Positions 47,454 to 58,458 of a DNA stretch of 64,000 nucleotides are shown here, piece after piece. The DNA is from Mastigamoeba balamuthi. Taxonomy: Eukaryota; Evosea; Mastigamoebida; Mastigamoebidae. A program made the translations under genes and the position numbers. Below the pieces are notes generated by a model. The model worked only from the letters and a program-made list of their open reading frames with translations. It had not been told where the DNA came from and did not search any database. The DNA lies in assembly GCA_902651635.1 (NCBI GenBank), contig CACRSC010000051.1, forward strand, positions 71,703-135,702, in the 5' to 3' direction. Positions within the stretch are counted from its first letter, which is position 1; every line of letters starts with the position of its first letter.

Positions 47454-48828
47454 ATGAATCTGGACGGCGCGTTCATCGCCGCCGGCAAGGCCGTCGCGCA
47501 GCGCTGCCTCCGCGCGTGGCACGCCTACGCCCGCGACCGCTCGCGCCAGCGCTCCTGCGCCGTCGCCGCCACGCTCGCCCGCGCCGCCCGCCTCGAGCGC
47601 GCCTGCCTCCGCGCGTGGTCCGGTGACGTGGCACTGCGCCGCCCCCGCGGGCTCCTCGCCGCCAAGTCGCACCGGCGGCTCGCGCTGGCGCGCACGGCGC
47701 TGCGCTCGTGGTCGCTCGCAGCACGCCAGAAGCGCCTCGACGACGCGCGAGAGGCGGTGACGTGTCGCCCAGCCTGCTGACGTGTCTGCTCTCCTGAGCT
47801 CACGCGCGCGTCACAAAACCCGCTGGAAAAATCGTGCGCGGGCATGCAGGAGAGGCTGGAGAGAGCGGTGGGGCACTGCGAGCGCGGCGTGGCGGCCAAG
47901 GCCCTGAGGGCGTGGGCCGCGCGGGCGGCGTGCGCGGCTCGGGCGAGGGCCGTGTTCCAGCGCGTGCAGGGCAGGGCAGCGGAGACCTGCAAGCGCGCAG
48001 CACTGCTCGGGTGGCGCGCGTGGTCCACGGAGCAGAAGTCGCTCGCACGCATTGCTCCCTCCCTCTTCCCCCACCCCCGCTTGGGCGTGGGCGGTGCCTG
48101 ACCCTCTGTGCCCCCCCAGAGGTGCGCGGAAGAGGTGCGGGCAGGAGTGGTGCTGCGCACGGCGTTGCTGGCGTGGAGGAGCGCTGCGAGGCAGCAGCAG
48201 GACCTGCGCCGCCGCGTTGAAGCTGCGGCGGCCGTCCACCGGAGGTCGTCTCTGAGAGCCTGCTTCAGTGCCTTCATTGTGCGCCCCCGCCAGAGGCAGC
48301 GCTGGCGACACGTCTCACATTGCCGGCTCAGGAGAACGCCACTCGCAGAGCACATTCGCGAGCGCAAGCCACGCAAGCCGCCCTGATAAGGAGCCGGTTC
48401 CTCATGGCGTGAGCAACACGAACCCCCGTGCCCCGCTGAATGAGCTGGCCCCCGACCTAGACGGGCCCTCGAGGAGTGGAGAGCGTTCGCTTCGTACAGA
48501 GCTGAGCGGAAGTTGCTCACCGTCCGCGCGTTCCTGCACCGCAAGGACGTGCTGGTCGCCCAGGTGCGTCGGCCTGGCTCAACTGCGCCTCTGTGCTCAC
48601 CGACGCGGCGCAGGCGTTCTATGCGTTCAAGTACAACCACGAGCAAGCCGTCGCCAACGCCACTGCAGAGATGCGCCTGGCACGCGACCACCAAAAGAGC
48701 GCCCGAAAGCGTACGAACCGAACAGACTGTGTTCTGCTTCCTCAGCTGCGGTGCAGGTCTGCTGAGACAGCTGTTCTGCCACTGGAGGGCCCACGCGGCT
48801 GCGCACAAGGCGCGCGCGCTCGAGTGCG
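47454..48828 (+). CDS. SFI1-like protein, duplicate 5' copy (assembly artefact)
   Basis: Same sequence as 49923-51297, cut off by the N at 48829. It starts MNLDGAFIAAGKAVAQRCLR and carries the first W-repeats. Not an independent gene in my reading; see 49923-52094 for the full annotation. Confidence 0.7.
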
Positions 48829-48829
48829 N

Positions 48830-49559
48830 CAGGAGGAGGCAGTCGGCGGCGGCGGCCTTGGTCTTGGGGCGCGCCCCGAGGCCCTTCTCGGCGAGGCCCT
48901 CGCACAGCGCCGGTATCTCCATCGCCTCGTGCGCCGTCGCAGGCGCGCGGTCCGCGAACTTGGCCAGGAACATGATGCCGGCCTCCTGCACCGCCGCGCT
49001 GCTGTCCGTGACCATCTTCTTCAGCAGCCCGGCTGCCAGGGAGCAGAGGAGGGAGGGGGAGGAAATTAAGCCCGCGGACGATTGGAATTGAATTCGGGTC
49101 TGCGCGGCTTGATTTGATTTGAATTTGATTTCGCATTGGCGCGAGCGCACCGTATTCGCTGAAGTCAAAGTCGGGCTTCTCGACGAGCTCCGAGAGCTCC
49201 GCGATGCCGTGGGCCCGCGCCTTCCAGTCCTTGTGCGCGACCCTCTGCGCCGGGGGCATCGCCAGGACGGCGGCCGGCAGCCCGGGCTCGGCCTCGTCGT
49301 CGGGCTGCTCGCTGACGGGTATCTCGCGCCTCTCGAGCGGCGCTGGCGCAGGCGACGCCTCGGGCGGCACCTCCGCGACCTCGACGGCCGCGGGGGCCTC
49401 GTCGGGCGGCGGCTGCTGCAGCTGCAGCGACTGCATATGGGCCTGCAGGGCGGCCAGCGGCGGGGGGACGAAGACGGGGGCCTCGGGCGCTGGGCCCTCG
49501 CCCTCGTAGCTCTCGTAGCTCTCGTTCTCGTAGTCGGCGGCAACGTCCATGCTCTCCAT
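48830..49559 (-). CDS. XMAP215-family N-terminus, duplicate copy (assembly artefact)
   Basis: Exon 1 (49559-49151) and most of exon 2 (49032-48830) of the TOG gene, repeated because of the contig overlap and ending at the N. The full gene is annotated at 39761-47091. Confidence 0.8.
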
Positions 49560-49922
49560 GGGTGGCTCTGCGTGTCCGGGATGAGGCCGTACGTGTAGTG
49601 CTGGTGTGGGGGGGCACGGGTCTCGTGTGCGCGTCCAGAAGCCCCGCTGGTGTGTGCTCACGTGGCCCCGGGGCTTTTTAGTTGTGGGCTCTGTTTTGGC
49701 GCGAAAAGCCGCCAATACACGGGAAAATATCGCAATATCACATGCTTTATCCCCCAGAAACAGCCGCCCTCCCTTCTCCTCTTTGCGGCGTAGGTGCTCA
49801 CCTTCCGGCCAGCGGCTGGGGTGCCGCCGGGGAAGCGCGGAAGAGCATGGACCCCCCAGATCAGAGGAAACCCCCCCGAAGAATCATTTACCCCGGTAAA
49901 TCCGCAGATATTCCCCGTGGCG

Positions 49923-52094
49923 ATGAATCTGGACGGCGCGTTCATCGCCGCCGGCAAGGCCGTCGCGCAGCGCTGCCTCCGCGCGTGGCACGCCTACGCC
50001 CGCGACCGCTCGCGCCAGCGCTCCTGCGCCGTCGCCGCCACGCTCGCCCGCGCCGCCCGCCTCGAGCGCGCCTGCCTCCGCGCGTGGTCCGGTGACGTGG
50101 CACTGCGCCGCCCCCGCGGGCTCCTCGCCGCCAAGTCGCACCGGCGGCTCGCGCTGGCGCGCACGGCGCTGCGCTCGTGGTCGCTCGCAGCACGCCAGAA
50201 GCGCCTCGACGACGCGCGAGAGGCGGTGACGTGTCGCCCAGCCTGCTGACGTGTCTGCTCTCCTGAGCTCACGCGCGCGTCACAAAACCCGCTGGAAAAA
50301 TCGTGCGCGGGCATGCAGGAGAGGCTGGAGAGAGCGGTGGGGCACTGCGAGCGCGGCGTGGCGGCCAAGGCCCTGAGGGCGTGGGCCGCGCGGGCGGCGT
50401 GCGCGGCTCGGGCGAGGGCCGTGTTCCAGCGCGTGCAGGGCAGGGCAGCGGAGACCTGCAAGCGCGCAGCACTGCTCGGGTGGCGCGCGTGGTCCACGGA
50501 GCAGAAGTCGCTCGCACGCATTGCTCCCTCCCTCTTCCCCCACCCCCGCTTGGGCGTGGGCGGTGCCTGACCCTCTGTGCCCCCCCAGAGGTGCGCGGAA
50601 GAGGTGCGGGCAGGAGTGGTGCTGCGCACGGCGTTGCTGGCGTGGAGGAGCGCTGCGAGGCAGCAGCAGGACCTGCGCCGCCGCGTTGAAGCTGCGGCGG
50701 CCGTCCACCGGAGGTCGTCTCTGAGAGCCTGCTTCAGTGCCTTCATTGTGCGCCTCCGCCAGAGGCAGCGCTGGCGACACGTCTCACATTGCCGGCTCAG
50801 GAGAACGCCACTCGCAGAGCACATTCGCGAGCGCAAGCCACGCAAGCCGCCCTGATAAGGAGCCGGTTCCTCATGGCGTGAGCAACACGAACCCCCGTGC
50901 CCCGCTGAATGAGCTGGCCCCCGACCTAGACGGGCCCTCGAGGAGTGGAGAGCGTTCGCTTCGTACAGAGCTGAGCGGAAGTTGCTCACCGTCCGCGCGT
51001 TCCTGCACCGCAAGGACGTGCTGGTCGCCCAGGTGCGTCGGCCTGGCTCAACTGCGCCTCTGTGCTCACCGACGCGGCGCAGGCGTTCTATGCGTTCAAG
51101 TACAACCACGAGCAAGCCGTCGCCAACGCCACTGCAGAGATGCGCCTGGCACGCGACCACCAAAAGAGCGCCCGAAAGCGTACGAACCGAACAGACTGTG
51201 TTCTGCTTCCTCAGCTGCGGTGCAGGTCTGCTGAGACAGCTGTTCTGCCACTGGAGGGCCCACGCGGCTGCGCACAAGGCGCGCGCGCTCGAGTGCGACA
51301 GAGCGCTGGCACTGCTGCGCGCCAGGCTTCTCCGCAACGCCCTGGCCGCGTGGCTCTCATACGCCGCGGAGAGGTCGCAGCTGAGGTCGCAGGCCTCTGC
51401 TGTCGCCCTCCGCCGCAACGCCCGCCTGGCCAGGGAGAGCCTCGAGGCCTGGTGCGCTGGCGTCGCTGCCGTCCAGCGCCGCAAGGTGCAGGATGCGAGG
51501 GCTGCCCGTTTCTGGGCCACGCGACTCTGCCGCGAGGTCGTCGTGGCCTGGAGGGCGTCTCTGGCGGAGAAGGCGTGGTACCACGCGGAGAGGGAGGCGG
51601 CGATGCAAAAGTACCGCGCCCGCGTCCTCGAGGACGCCGCCCGTGCGTGGGTGGAGGTAGCGTGGCTTCTCTGGGGTCCTTGTTGCAACGATCGTTTGTC
51701 TCACAGGTCCACGCAGGCTGCGGCCAGGATGACGCCTCCCCCTCCGCCGCCGCTGGTGTCACTGCGCCGAGAGGTGGAAACGCCGTACGACCGCCCAGCA
51801 GCGGCTGGAACGGCGAGGCAGAGACCACAGCCGCGTGTGCCGTTGTTTCTCGCACAGGGCGGAACGAGTGGCGGCGTTGCTGCAAGGGCACAGCCGAGGC
51901 AGGCAGAGATCCGAGAGGGGACGCCCGAGTTGGCTGCTGTGCGCGAAATGGTCAGGGAGCTGTCGAGCGTCAACGACCTGATGCGAGACCCGCAGTGCTC
52001 GGGCGACACACTGGTGACGTTACGTGCACGAAGGCAGGAGCTCGGAAGACGCATCACCGACGCTCTGAAAGAAATAAAAGAATCACTGACCTGA
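49923..52094 (+). CDS. SFI1-like centrin-binding repeat protein
   Basis: Exons: 49923-50225, 50319 to about 50515-50555, 50589 to about 50770-50840, 50930-51032, 51083-51179, 51226-52094 (the last may hide a 45-nt in-frame intron from 51663). About 620-640 aa. The product is a string of helical repeats with the SFI1 pattern (L/A)..W about every 25-35 residues: CLRAWHAYARDR, CLRAWSGDVALRR, ALRSWSLAARQ, ALRAWAARAA, LLAWRSAARQ, LEEWRAFASYR, LFCHWRAHAA, ALAAWLSYAAER, LEAWCAGVAAVQR, VVAWRASLAEK. SFI1 repeats bind centrin at centrosomes/basal bodies. A Pro-rich tail with a helical end (ELAAVREMVRELSSVNDLM) follows. The exact ends of exons 2 and 3 are unresolved. Shares a divergent promoter with the XMAP215 gene. 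Confidence 0.75.
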
Positions 52095-52204
52095 TGAGGA
52101 ATGAAGATGGTCTGCTATTCGCTACCAAAACAAAAACGTTAGGTCTTTGGTCTGTTGAAGATCGCTCGAAGGCATACGAACTTTTCAGAACATAATTGTG
52201 AAAA

Positions 52205-52275
52205 GCGTTCGTGGTTCAATGGTAGAATCTACGCCTCCCACGTGTAGGACCCGGGTCCGATTCCCGGCGAACGCA
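52205..52275 (+). tRNA. tRNA-Gly (anticodon CCC)
   Basis: 71 nt. Acceptor stem GCGTTCG/CGAACGC is perfect, with discriminator A at 52275. The D-arm GTTCAATGGTAGAATC, anticodon loop CTCCCAC in a CTACG(C)/(G)TGTAG stem, and T-arm CCCGGGTCCGATTCCCGG are all present. No intron. Decodes GGG codons. Confidence 0.95.
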
Positions 52276-52277
52276 GA

Positions 52278-52284
52278 TTTTTTT
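52278..52284 (+). terminator. RNA polymerase III T-tract
   Basis: Seven T residues, two bases after the tRNA-Gly 3' end. Confidence 0.85.
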
Positions 52285-52433
52285 GTTTAAACAAAAACAC
52301 CAAGATGGGATTTTTATGTCCAAGTATCCGACCACCAAGATACCACTGTCTCAATTTTGGACTTCCTTCTGGAAACAGCTTCAAGGAAAAGGTAACTTAG
52401 TTGCGCTAGACGGCGATCTCGCGTGCGATCCTG

Positions 52434-54496
52434 ATGAAAGCCCTCGTCGCAGTCACCCGCGCCGTCCAGCGTGGGGCATCCGTTCGTGCCCTCCGCCCCA
52501 AAGAAACGACCGTCTCGGCACAGCAGCAGCCGCAGCAGCCCTCTCACACAGTATGACCCTCAGTCTGTGGTGGACAAGGTCCTCTCCCCAGAGGCCCAGC
52601 AGGCGTCCAGGCAGATATGGTGGCTCCGACGCGTCTCACGCCCCACGCCGTCGTCTCAACACGGTTCCGTGCAGGGAGCTGCTGGCCAGGTACCACAAGG
52701 ACATCAGCCCCGTCGACCTGGCGAGGTCTCGCGGATATTGGCCTCACGTCCGGCGAGTACCCGATGATCGCGGGCTCCGAGGTCCCCGTCCCCGACGCCG
52801 AGGCCCACCAGTGGGCCCTCCAGGCCCGCTCCGCCATGGCCCACGCCAGCGCCGCCTACGGGTACACAAGTGGCCACGTCAGCCCCCTCTGCGCCGAGGA
52901 TATTTTTGGCGTTTTCTGCATGAAATTCGGCCGTCAATTGAATCTGACCGCGTCGCTTTTCGCTCTTCGCGGCTGCGCAGGTGGAAGGTGACGTCTGGGG
53001 TGATGACGGGGCTGGTCGAGAACGGTGAGGCGCCGTCGATGGCGAAGCTGGCGCCGCTGGTGCAGGTGGGGGGCGACGCCGGCGAGGCGGACCTCGACGC
53101 CGCTCTGGTGCGCCTGGGCCTCGGCCGCTCGGCCGTCGTCGACTGCACGTGGGACACGGGGCCCTACTGCCCCGCGCACTACGTCGTCTACGACCACAAC
53201 ATCCCCGCGATCGTCGTCGCGTTCCGAGGCACGATGGGCGTCAGCGACTCGGCCACGGACCTCGTTGCGCAGGTGCCGCGTCGTTTCCGGACCGCGTTCC
53301 AACGGTTTACTGAGTCCCACCTGAGCAGCCCACAGACGTCACGCTGTGGGGAGTCAAGGGGACGGCGCACAGCGGCATTCTCCTGGCCGCGCAACGCAAG
53401 CTCGAGCGACTGGCTCCGAAGATCGAAGAGGCCCTCGCGATGCTGCCCCAGGGGTCCACGCCCAGCGTGGTCGTCACGGGGCACAGCCTGGGCGGCGGCA
53501 CGTCGACGCTGTTCTCGGTGCTCGCGGCGGAGGCGCACCCCGAGTGGAATGTGCACTGCTGGGCGTTCGCCCCCGCAGCGGTCCTGAGCAAGGGCCTCGC
53601 GAGCCACCCGAGAACGATGGAGGTCGTGGTCTCCGTGTGGAGAGGCGACGACATGGTCCCGCGTCTCTCGCTCGGCAGCATGGAGCTGCTCAAGAGAATC
53701 GGTACCCTCTCGAGACGCCGAGGCCGCCGCTCACTCCACGGGGGTGTCTGCACACAGTCCAGAGGGTCAACGCCAGCAGGGGCGACTGCACGTCGACGCG
53801 GATTGCTAAGCTGGCGTTCGGGTCTGCCACGACGCCGGCGACGTTCAAGGCCGCGGTGGAGGCAGCGAGGGCCGAGTGCGCCACGGACGCGGCCGTGCAG
53901 GAGTCGCTGCTCTTCGCGTGCGGGAGGATCTACGTCATCCGGGCGACAGAGCGGACCGAGTCGGAGAAGGCGGCCGCCAAGAGGGCCGGGCTGACGACCA
54001 ACCCCAATACGTTCTCGCTGATGAAGGTGCCGGACCACGCCACCCTTGGCGAGATCATCGTCAACGGGTCGATGTTTGTCGACCACCTGCCGCACAGGTC
54101 AGCCCCAAGCACGCGCACATCCATGCATTTGCTGACCGGCCCCTACGCAGAGTCGAAATCGCACTCGATGCGGTGGTCAAGGACCTGATGTACAACGCTG
54201 CGCTGCTCAAAGGCACTCCACCCGTTCCGCCCGCCGAGCAGGAGGCACCGCCACCGCCAGTTCCCTCGCGCTCGCTGAGGACCAGCTCCCTGACAATGAG
54301 CCCTGTTCCAGCTCGCCCTCTGCGAGCCAGCTCGCAGGAAATGAGCCCGGTGGTGCCAGCGCGCCCTCTGCGCATCAGCTCGCAGGCAATGGCCCCTGCT
54401 TCCCGCGACCATATGCCTGCGCCTTCGAGCGAGCAGACAGCCGTGACGCAGGTGCAGCAGGCGCATGCTGCGCCACCCATCAACCTCCTCGACTGA
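52434..54496 (+). CDS. Lipase class 3 (diacylglycerol-lipase-like), paralogue A
   Basis: Likely exons 52434-52463, 52552-52619, 52675-52861, 52981-53272, 53329-53701, 53758-54097, 54151-54496; about 545 aa. Exon structure was set by comparison with the convergent paralogue (54584-56315). Lipase motifs: IPAIVVAFRGTMGVSDSATD, nucleophile elbow VTGHSLGGGTSTLF (Ser), GDDMVPRLSLGSMELL (Asp) and NGSMFVDHLPHR (His region). The Pro/Ser tail contains three near-copies of ARPLRxSSQxM. Exon 3 needs a one-base frame step near 52725 (DISPVDLA to ADIGLTSGEYP), so there is a sequence error or a real lesion. The start (exon 1) is the weakest part. Confidence 0.75.
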
Positions 54497-54583
54497 ACAA
54501 CCTTCACTTTCAAAAACCGGCAGCTACTTCTGCCAAAAACAAAGTGGCCCAACGTTGGTCTGTACGTTCGTCGTGCTGCATTG

Positions 54584-56315
54584 CTAGGGTGACGGCGAGG
54601 CTGCGTGCTGCTGCGGTTGTGTTAGAGCGGCACTGAGTATGGGCATCGCCAGGCACTCCAGGCAGAACCCCACACTGCGGCGGCCAGGCGATGGCGCGTG
54701 AGAGCACGGAGGGGGAAGGGGGCGGAATGGCTCGCACTCGTCTATCCTGTGGTCGTCGATCATCTTCTTGCTCACCACTATCTCCCCGATGGCGCTGAGC
54801 TCGCGGATCTTGAACAGCGAGCACTCGCGCGGTGGCGTCTTGATTCCAGCGCGCTTGGCAGCCGCCTCCTCGGACTCGCTGCGCTCCTTGGCCCTGGCGA
54901 CGTAGACCCTGCCGCAGGGGTACAGCATCCACTCGCGCACGAGGGCGCTCTCGTAGCACTCCTCGCGCGCGCGGGCCACCGCGGACGCGAGGTCGACCGA
55001 CGTCCCCGACGCCGAGCCCGCGACGGCCATCGCGATCCTGCTGATGCGCGACATGGTGCTGCAGCCGCGCATGCAGTTGACGCGCCTGAGGACCTTCTTG
55101 AGCAGCTCCATGCTGCCCAGCGACAGCCGCGGCACAACGTCGTCGCCGCGCAGCACCGTCGTCACGACCTCGCGCGTCCTGGGGTGCGCCGCGAGCTCGC
55201 GCGACATCGCGGCGGCCGCCGAGAACGCCCAGCAGGTGACGTTCCACTCGGGGTGCGCCTCTGCCGCCATCACCGCGAACAGCGTCGCCGTGGCACCGCC
55301 CAGGCTGTGCCCCGTGACGACCACGCGCCTCTGCTCCGCGGGCAGCATCTCGAGCGCGCGCGGGATGGCGGGCTCGATGGCGCGGTACTTGCGCTGGGCC
55401 GCCTCGAGGATGCCCTCGTGCGAGGTGCCCCGGACGCCCCAGGCCTCGAAGGGTGCCGGGCGCGCGACGAGGTCCGTCAGCGAGTCCGCGACCTCGGCGG
55501 TCCCGCGGAACGCGACGACGACGGCGTGCATGTTCCTGTCGACGACGACGTAGTGCGCGGGGCAGTACGCGCTGCTCTCCGCCGCGACGTCGACGAGGCA
55601 GTCGCCGGGGCTCGTGACCCCGGCCCTGACCAGCGCGGCCTCGAGCGGCGGGCCTGCACGTAACGTGCACTAAGTGCCCGATCGGGGGTCGGTGCGGCGT
55701 AGGGAAACGAAACCCTGGTGCTTGGCGGGGGCCTTCCGCGCGCCCTGCGGCGGCGAGGCGCACTGTGGAGCCTCTGCGCCCTCTGCGGGTGCGTGCTTGT
55801 CGTCCTGCGCCTGCTGGCTCTCCTCTGGCTTGGCGGGCAGCAGCCTGGACGGGCAACGCAGCTCAGTGCCCCGACCCCCCCGCACACGCACTGAGTCCCC
55901 CGGAGGCTCGGCGCACGAGTAGCTCGCGTAGGCGTGGCCGTAGGCAGGCAGAGCAGAGACAGCGAGGTCCCAGGCGTCCTGGGCGGCGACGGGAGCCTCG
56001 CCGGAGGGCCTGGGGTACTGGCCGACGAGGAGGATGTCGGCCATGCCGGTGGCCATCTCCGCAGGCGTCAGGTCGGTGTAGTACTTGGCCAGCAGCTCCC
56101 TGGGAGGGCGCTGTGAGGCGAGGAGGCGCTGCGAGGGCGGTGGGAGGCGGACCAGACGCGGCGGCAGGCGTGCTGTGTGTCCGCTTCGACCGACTTGTGG
56201 ATCTGCTCGGCGATAAGCTAGTCGGCGGGTGCGCAGCAGGTCAGTCTCGGACGCCGTGGCACGCGCGTACCTCGGAGCCCTTCTGCGCGAGGAGCGAGGC
56301 CCAGGACTTCTTCAT
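54584..56315 (-). CDS. Lipase class 3 (diacylglycerol-lipase-like), paralogue B
   Basis: Five exons, 497 aa: 56315-56271, 56217-56153, 56099-55917, 55844-55714, 55653-54584; phases agree. It starts MKKSWASLLAQKGSE. Core: YVVVDRNMHAVVVAFRGTAE, VTGHSLGGATATLFAV (Ser nucleophile), RGDDVVPRLSLGSMELL (Asp), SKKMIDDHRIDE (His region). No signal peptide, so probably cytosolic hydrolysis of glycerolipids. Relative to paralogue A it has an extra Gln/Pro linker exon (ESQQAQDDKHAPAEGAEAP) and lacks the VTSGVMTGLVENGEAPS segment. Introns after LLKK are also absent. The two genes converge with 87 bp between stop codons. Confidence 0.85.
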
Positions 56316-56593
56316 TGCGGTCCCTTCCGCTGCGGAGACCCCCCCCGCTTCGCTTTCCCAAGGGCACCCTGAAGGCAAGCAGGAGACAACCAGCGAATCT
56401 CCAGTAATAATATCTCCGCCACGTCACTATTGACTTCAGTTGGGCTTTTAGTGCACAGGCAACCACACCTGTTTCCCGTCCTTTTCCGTCTCCACACCAC
56501 AACCGCTGCCGCTTGCATCCCCTCTGCGGACGCGCACCTTCCACGCAGGCGTTCGGCTGCCGCCACCCTCCTCTCGGAGCCCGTTCTGCTGCG
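56316..56593. promoter_or_regulatory. Divergent promoter, lipase B and RCC1-like gene 1
   Basis: A 278-bp gap between divergent ATGs with an AT patch (TAATAATATC at 56405-56414), close to but not the same as the AAATATC heptamer of the other divergent gaps. Confidence 0.3.
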
Positions 56594-58188
56594 ATGCGTG
56601 CCTCGGTGCCGTGCATGGCCCCCCGCGTGCTGCTCTGCTACCTCGTGGTCCTCGCGGCCTCGCCCGCAGCCCTGGCCTGGCAAGTCTCCGCAGGCGAAGA
56701 GGCCACCTGCGCCGTCGTCGACTCGGGCAGGAGCGTCTCGTGCTGGCCCGTGCCCGGGGGGTCGTCGAACCTGAGCGGCACTGTCGCAGCGTCGCCGTCG
56801 TCGTCGCGGTTTGTGTCCGTGTGCGCAGGGCACCAGTTCGCCTGCGCTGCCCAGGACGACTCCCGCATCGCCTGCTGGGGCGCAGCCGGCTCCAGCTCGT
56901 ACGTGCCCAGCGGGATCCCGACGCCGCTGCCGAGCGGGGCGCGTGTGCGGAGCGTGGGGTGCGGGTACGAGGACGCGTGTGCTGTGCACGAGGACGGGGT
57001 GGCGTACTGCTGGGGCAGGGGCTCTGTCAGGATCGACACCACGCTGCGCTACTCCACCATCGCGGTCGGCTGGTACCACGCGTGTGGGATCACGACGTCT
57101 GGAGATGTCTCCTGTGCGGGGCAGAACGACGTAGGCCAAGCACGTTCCTTTTTGTGTCCCCGGACAGTCTAACGGTGTCTCAGGCAACAGTACCGGACGA
57201 TTCCAAGACGCTGGGCTCAGCCACAGCGATTGCGTGCGGGACCCAGTCCACCTCTGTGTGGTATGACGGGGGCAACTCCTACGGCTGGGGGTCAGATGGA
57301 TATGGTCAGTTCGACCCTCCGAGGTCGTGGGTCGACGTGATCACGGCCTCTGCCAGCAGGGGAGTCTCGTGCGCCGTGTATTACGACGGCGCTCTTAGCT
57401 GCTGGGGCGACAAGACGTACGGGGAGACCAGCGTTCCTGCCGTGCCCGCGGGGCAGACGTGGGTGGGCGTCAGCGTGGGCTACTACCACGTTTGCGGCGT
57501 CCTCGCCAACGGCACCACGCTCTGCTGGGGCGGCCGCAACAAGCTCGGCCTGCTCGATACCTCCGTGATCCCCACATGTGCGTGTTTTGCGCGCACCGCA
57601 CAGAGTCTCCGCTCACTCTTAAGCCGTGTGTGAGCAGATGCGGCGACTGCGATGTGCTCGTGGTACGGCGGGAACGAGTGGGGCTGCAACAAGGTCGAAT
57701 GCCACTACGAGAGTGGAGGACAGTGTGCTAGCGGCAAGACAGAGCTCTCCTCGTCTGCCGCGCCGATCATTGTGATAGGGTCCGAGGCGGAGGAGAGCAT
57801 GTGCACTGCTGCTAGCGCTAAGTGCATTGTCGTAGACGTCGTCCTGCCCAACGGGACGGTCTTCAACCTGAAAGGGCTCGTGCGGGACCTGGCGAAGCTG
57901 CTGGGCGTCAACCAGACATCCATCGAGGCCGTTGTCATCGGGCACTCGGGCAGCAACTACACGCTCGTCGTCGACATCAAGGGGCCCAGGGACGCTGACC
58001 AGATCACCGACACCCTCGTCAAGCTGATCAACGACCCCCTGAGCAACTTGTACAAGCTGCCCAACTCGCGGGGCATCTCTCGCATCACGAAGTGGGTCCC
58101 CAGCACGTTGGCGTCCTCCCTCTCGCTCTCCACGAGCCTTGCGGCACTGCCACTGGGCCTAATGCTGTCACCCCTCGCTCTCCAGTAG
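56594..58188 (+). CDS. Secreted RCC1-like repeat protein 1
   Basis: Three exons, 496 aa: 56594-57139, 57184-57577, 57638-58188. Signal peptide (PRVLLCYLVVLAASPAALA), then about six RCC1-type propeller repeats marked by C..(x)CWG turns: VSCWPVPGG, RIACWGAAG, VAYCWGRGS, SYGWGSDGYGQF, LSCWGDKTYGE, TLCWGG. A Cys-rich hinge (MCSWYGGNEWGCN) joins a second domain (EESMCTAASAKCIVVDVVLP through NYTLVVDIKGPRDADQIT), and the end is hydrophobic (LSTSLAALPLGLMLSPLALQ), like a GPI-anchor signal. N-glycosylation sites are frequent. Probably a cell-surface or secreted recognition protein, not a Ran exchange factor. Intron 1 is GC-AG (GCACGT). Confidence 0.82.
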
Positions 58189-58458
58189 CGAAATCGGGGG
58201 ATCGGCTTTATGCCCGCAAGTGTGAGGCATTTCTGACCCTTGGGGGGACAATCTGGGCCCAAATAGTATCGGTATCTTCACACTGGTTGGATCTTTTGTG
58301 AGGGCTACACCACAACACATCTCTTTCTCTGGTGCACTTGTCTCATTCACTTTTCTTGCACACAACCCCACACCACGCTTCGCGCTCGCGATCTGTGCGA
58401 AAGTCTCGACCTCTCTTCCGCGTCTCCACACCCATTCCCAAGTTACCAAGAGTTTGCT

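Larger units (their letters stand above)
46362..51297. other. Unmerged contig overlap around N 48829 (about 2467-bp duplicate)
   Basis: 46362-48828 and 48830-51297 are the same sequence, offset 2468-2469, with a one-base length difference in a C run (near 49870) and a C/T difference at about 48286 vs 50755. The unit carries the TOG gene start and the SFI1-like gene start. Treat as one locus. Confidence 0.88.

Noticed and set aside
47454-48828. A second SFI1-like gene next to the first
   Set aside because: Same sequence as 49923-51297 up to the N at 48829; best explained by contig overlap, not gene duplication.
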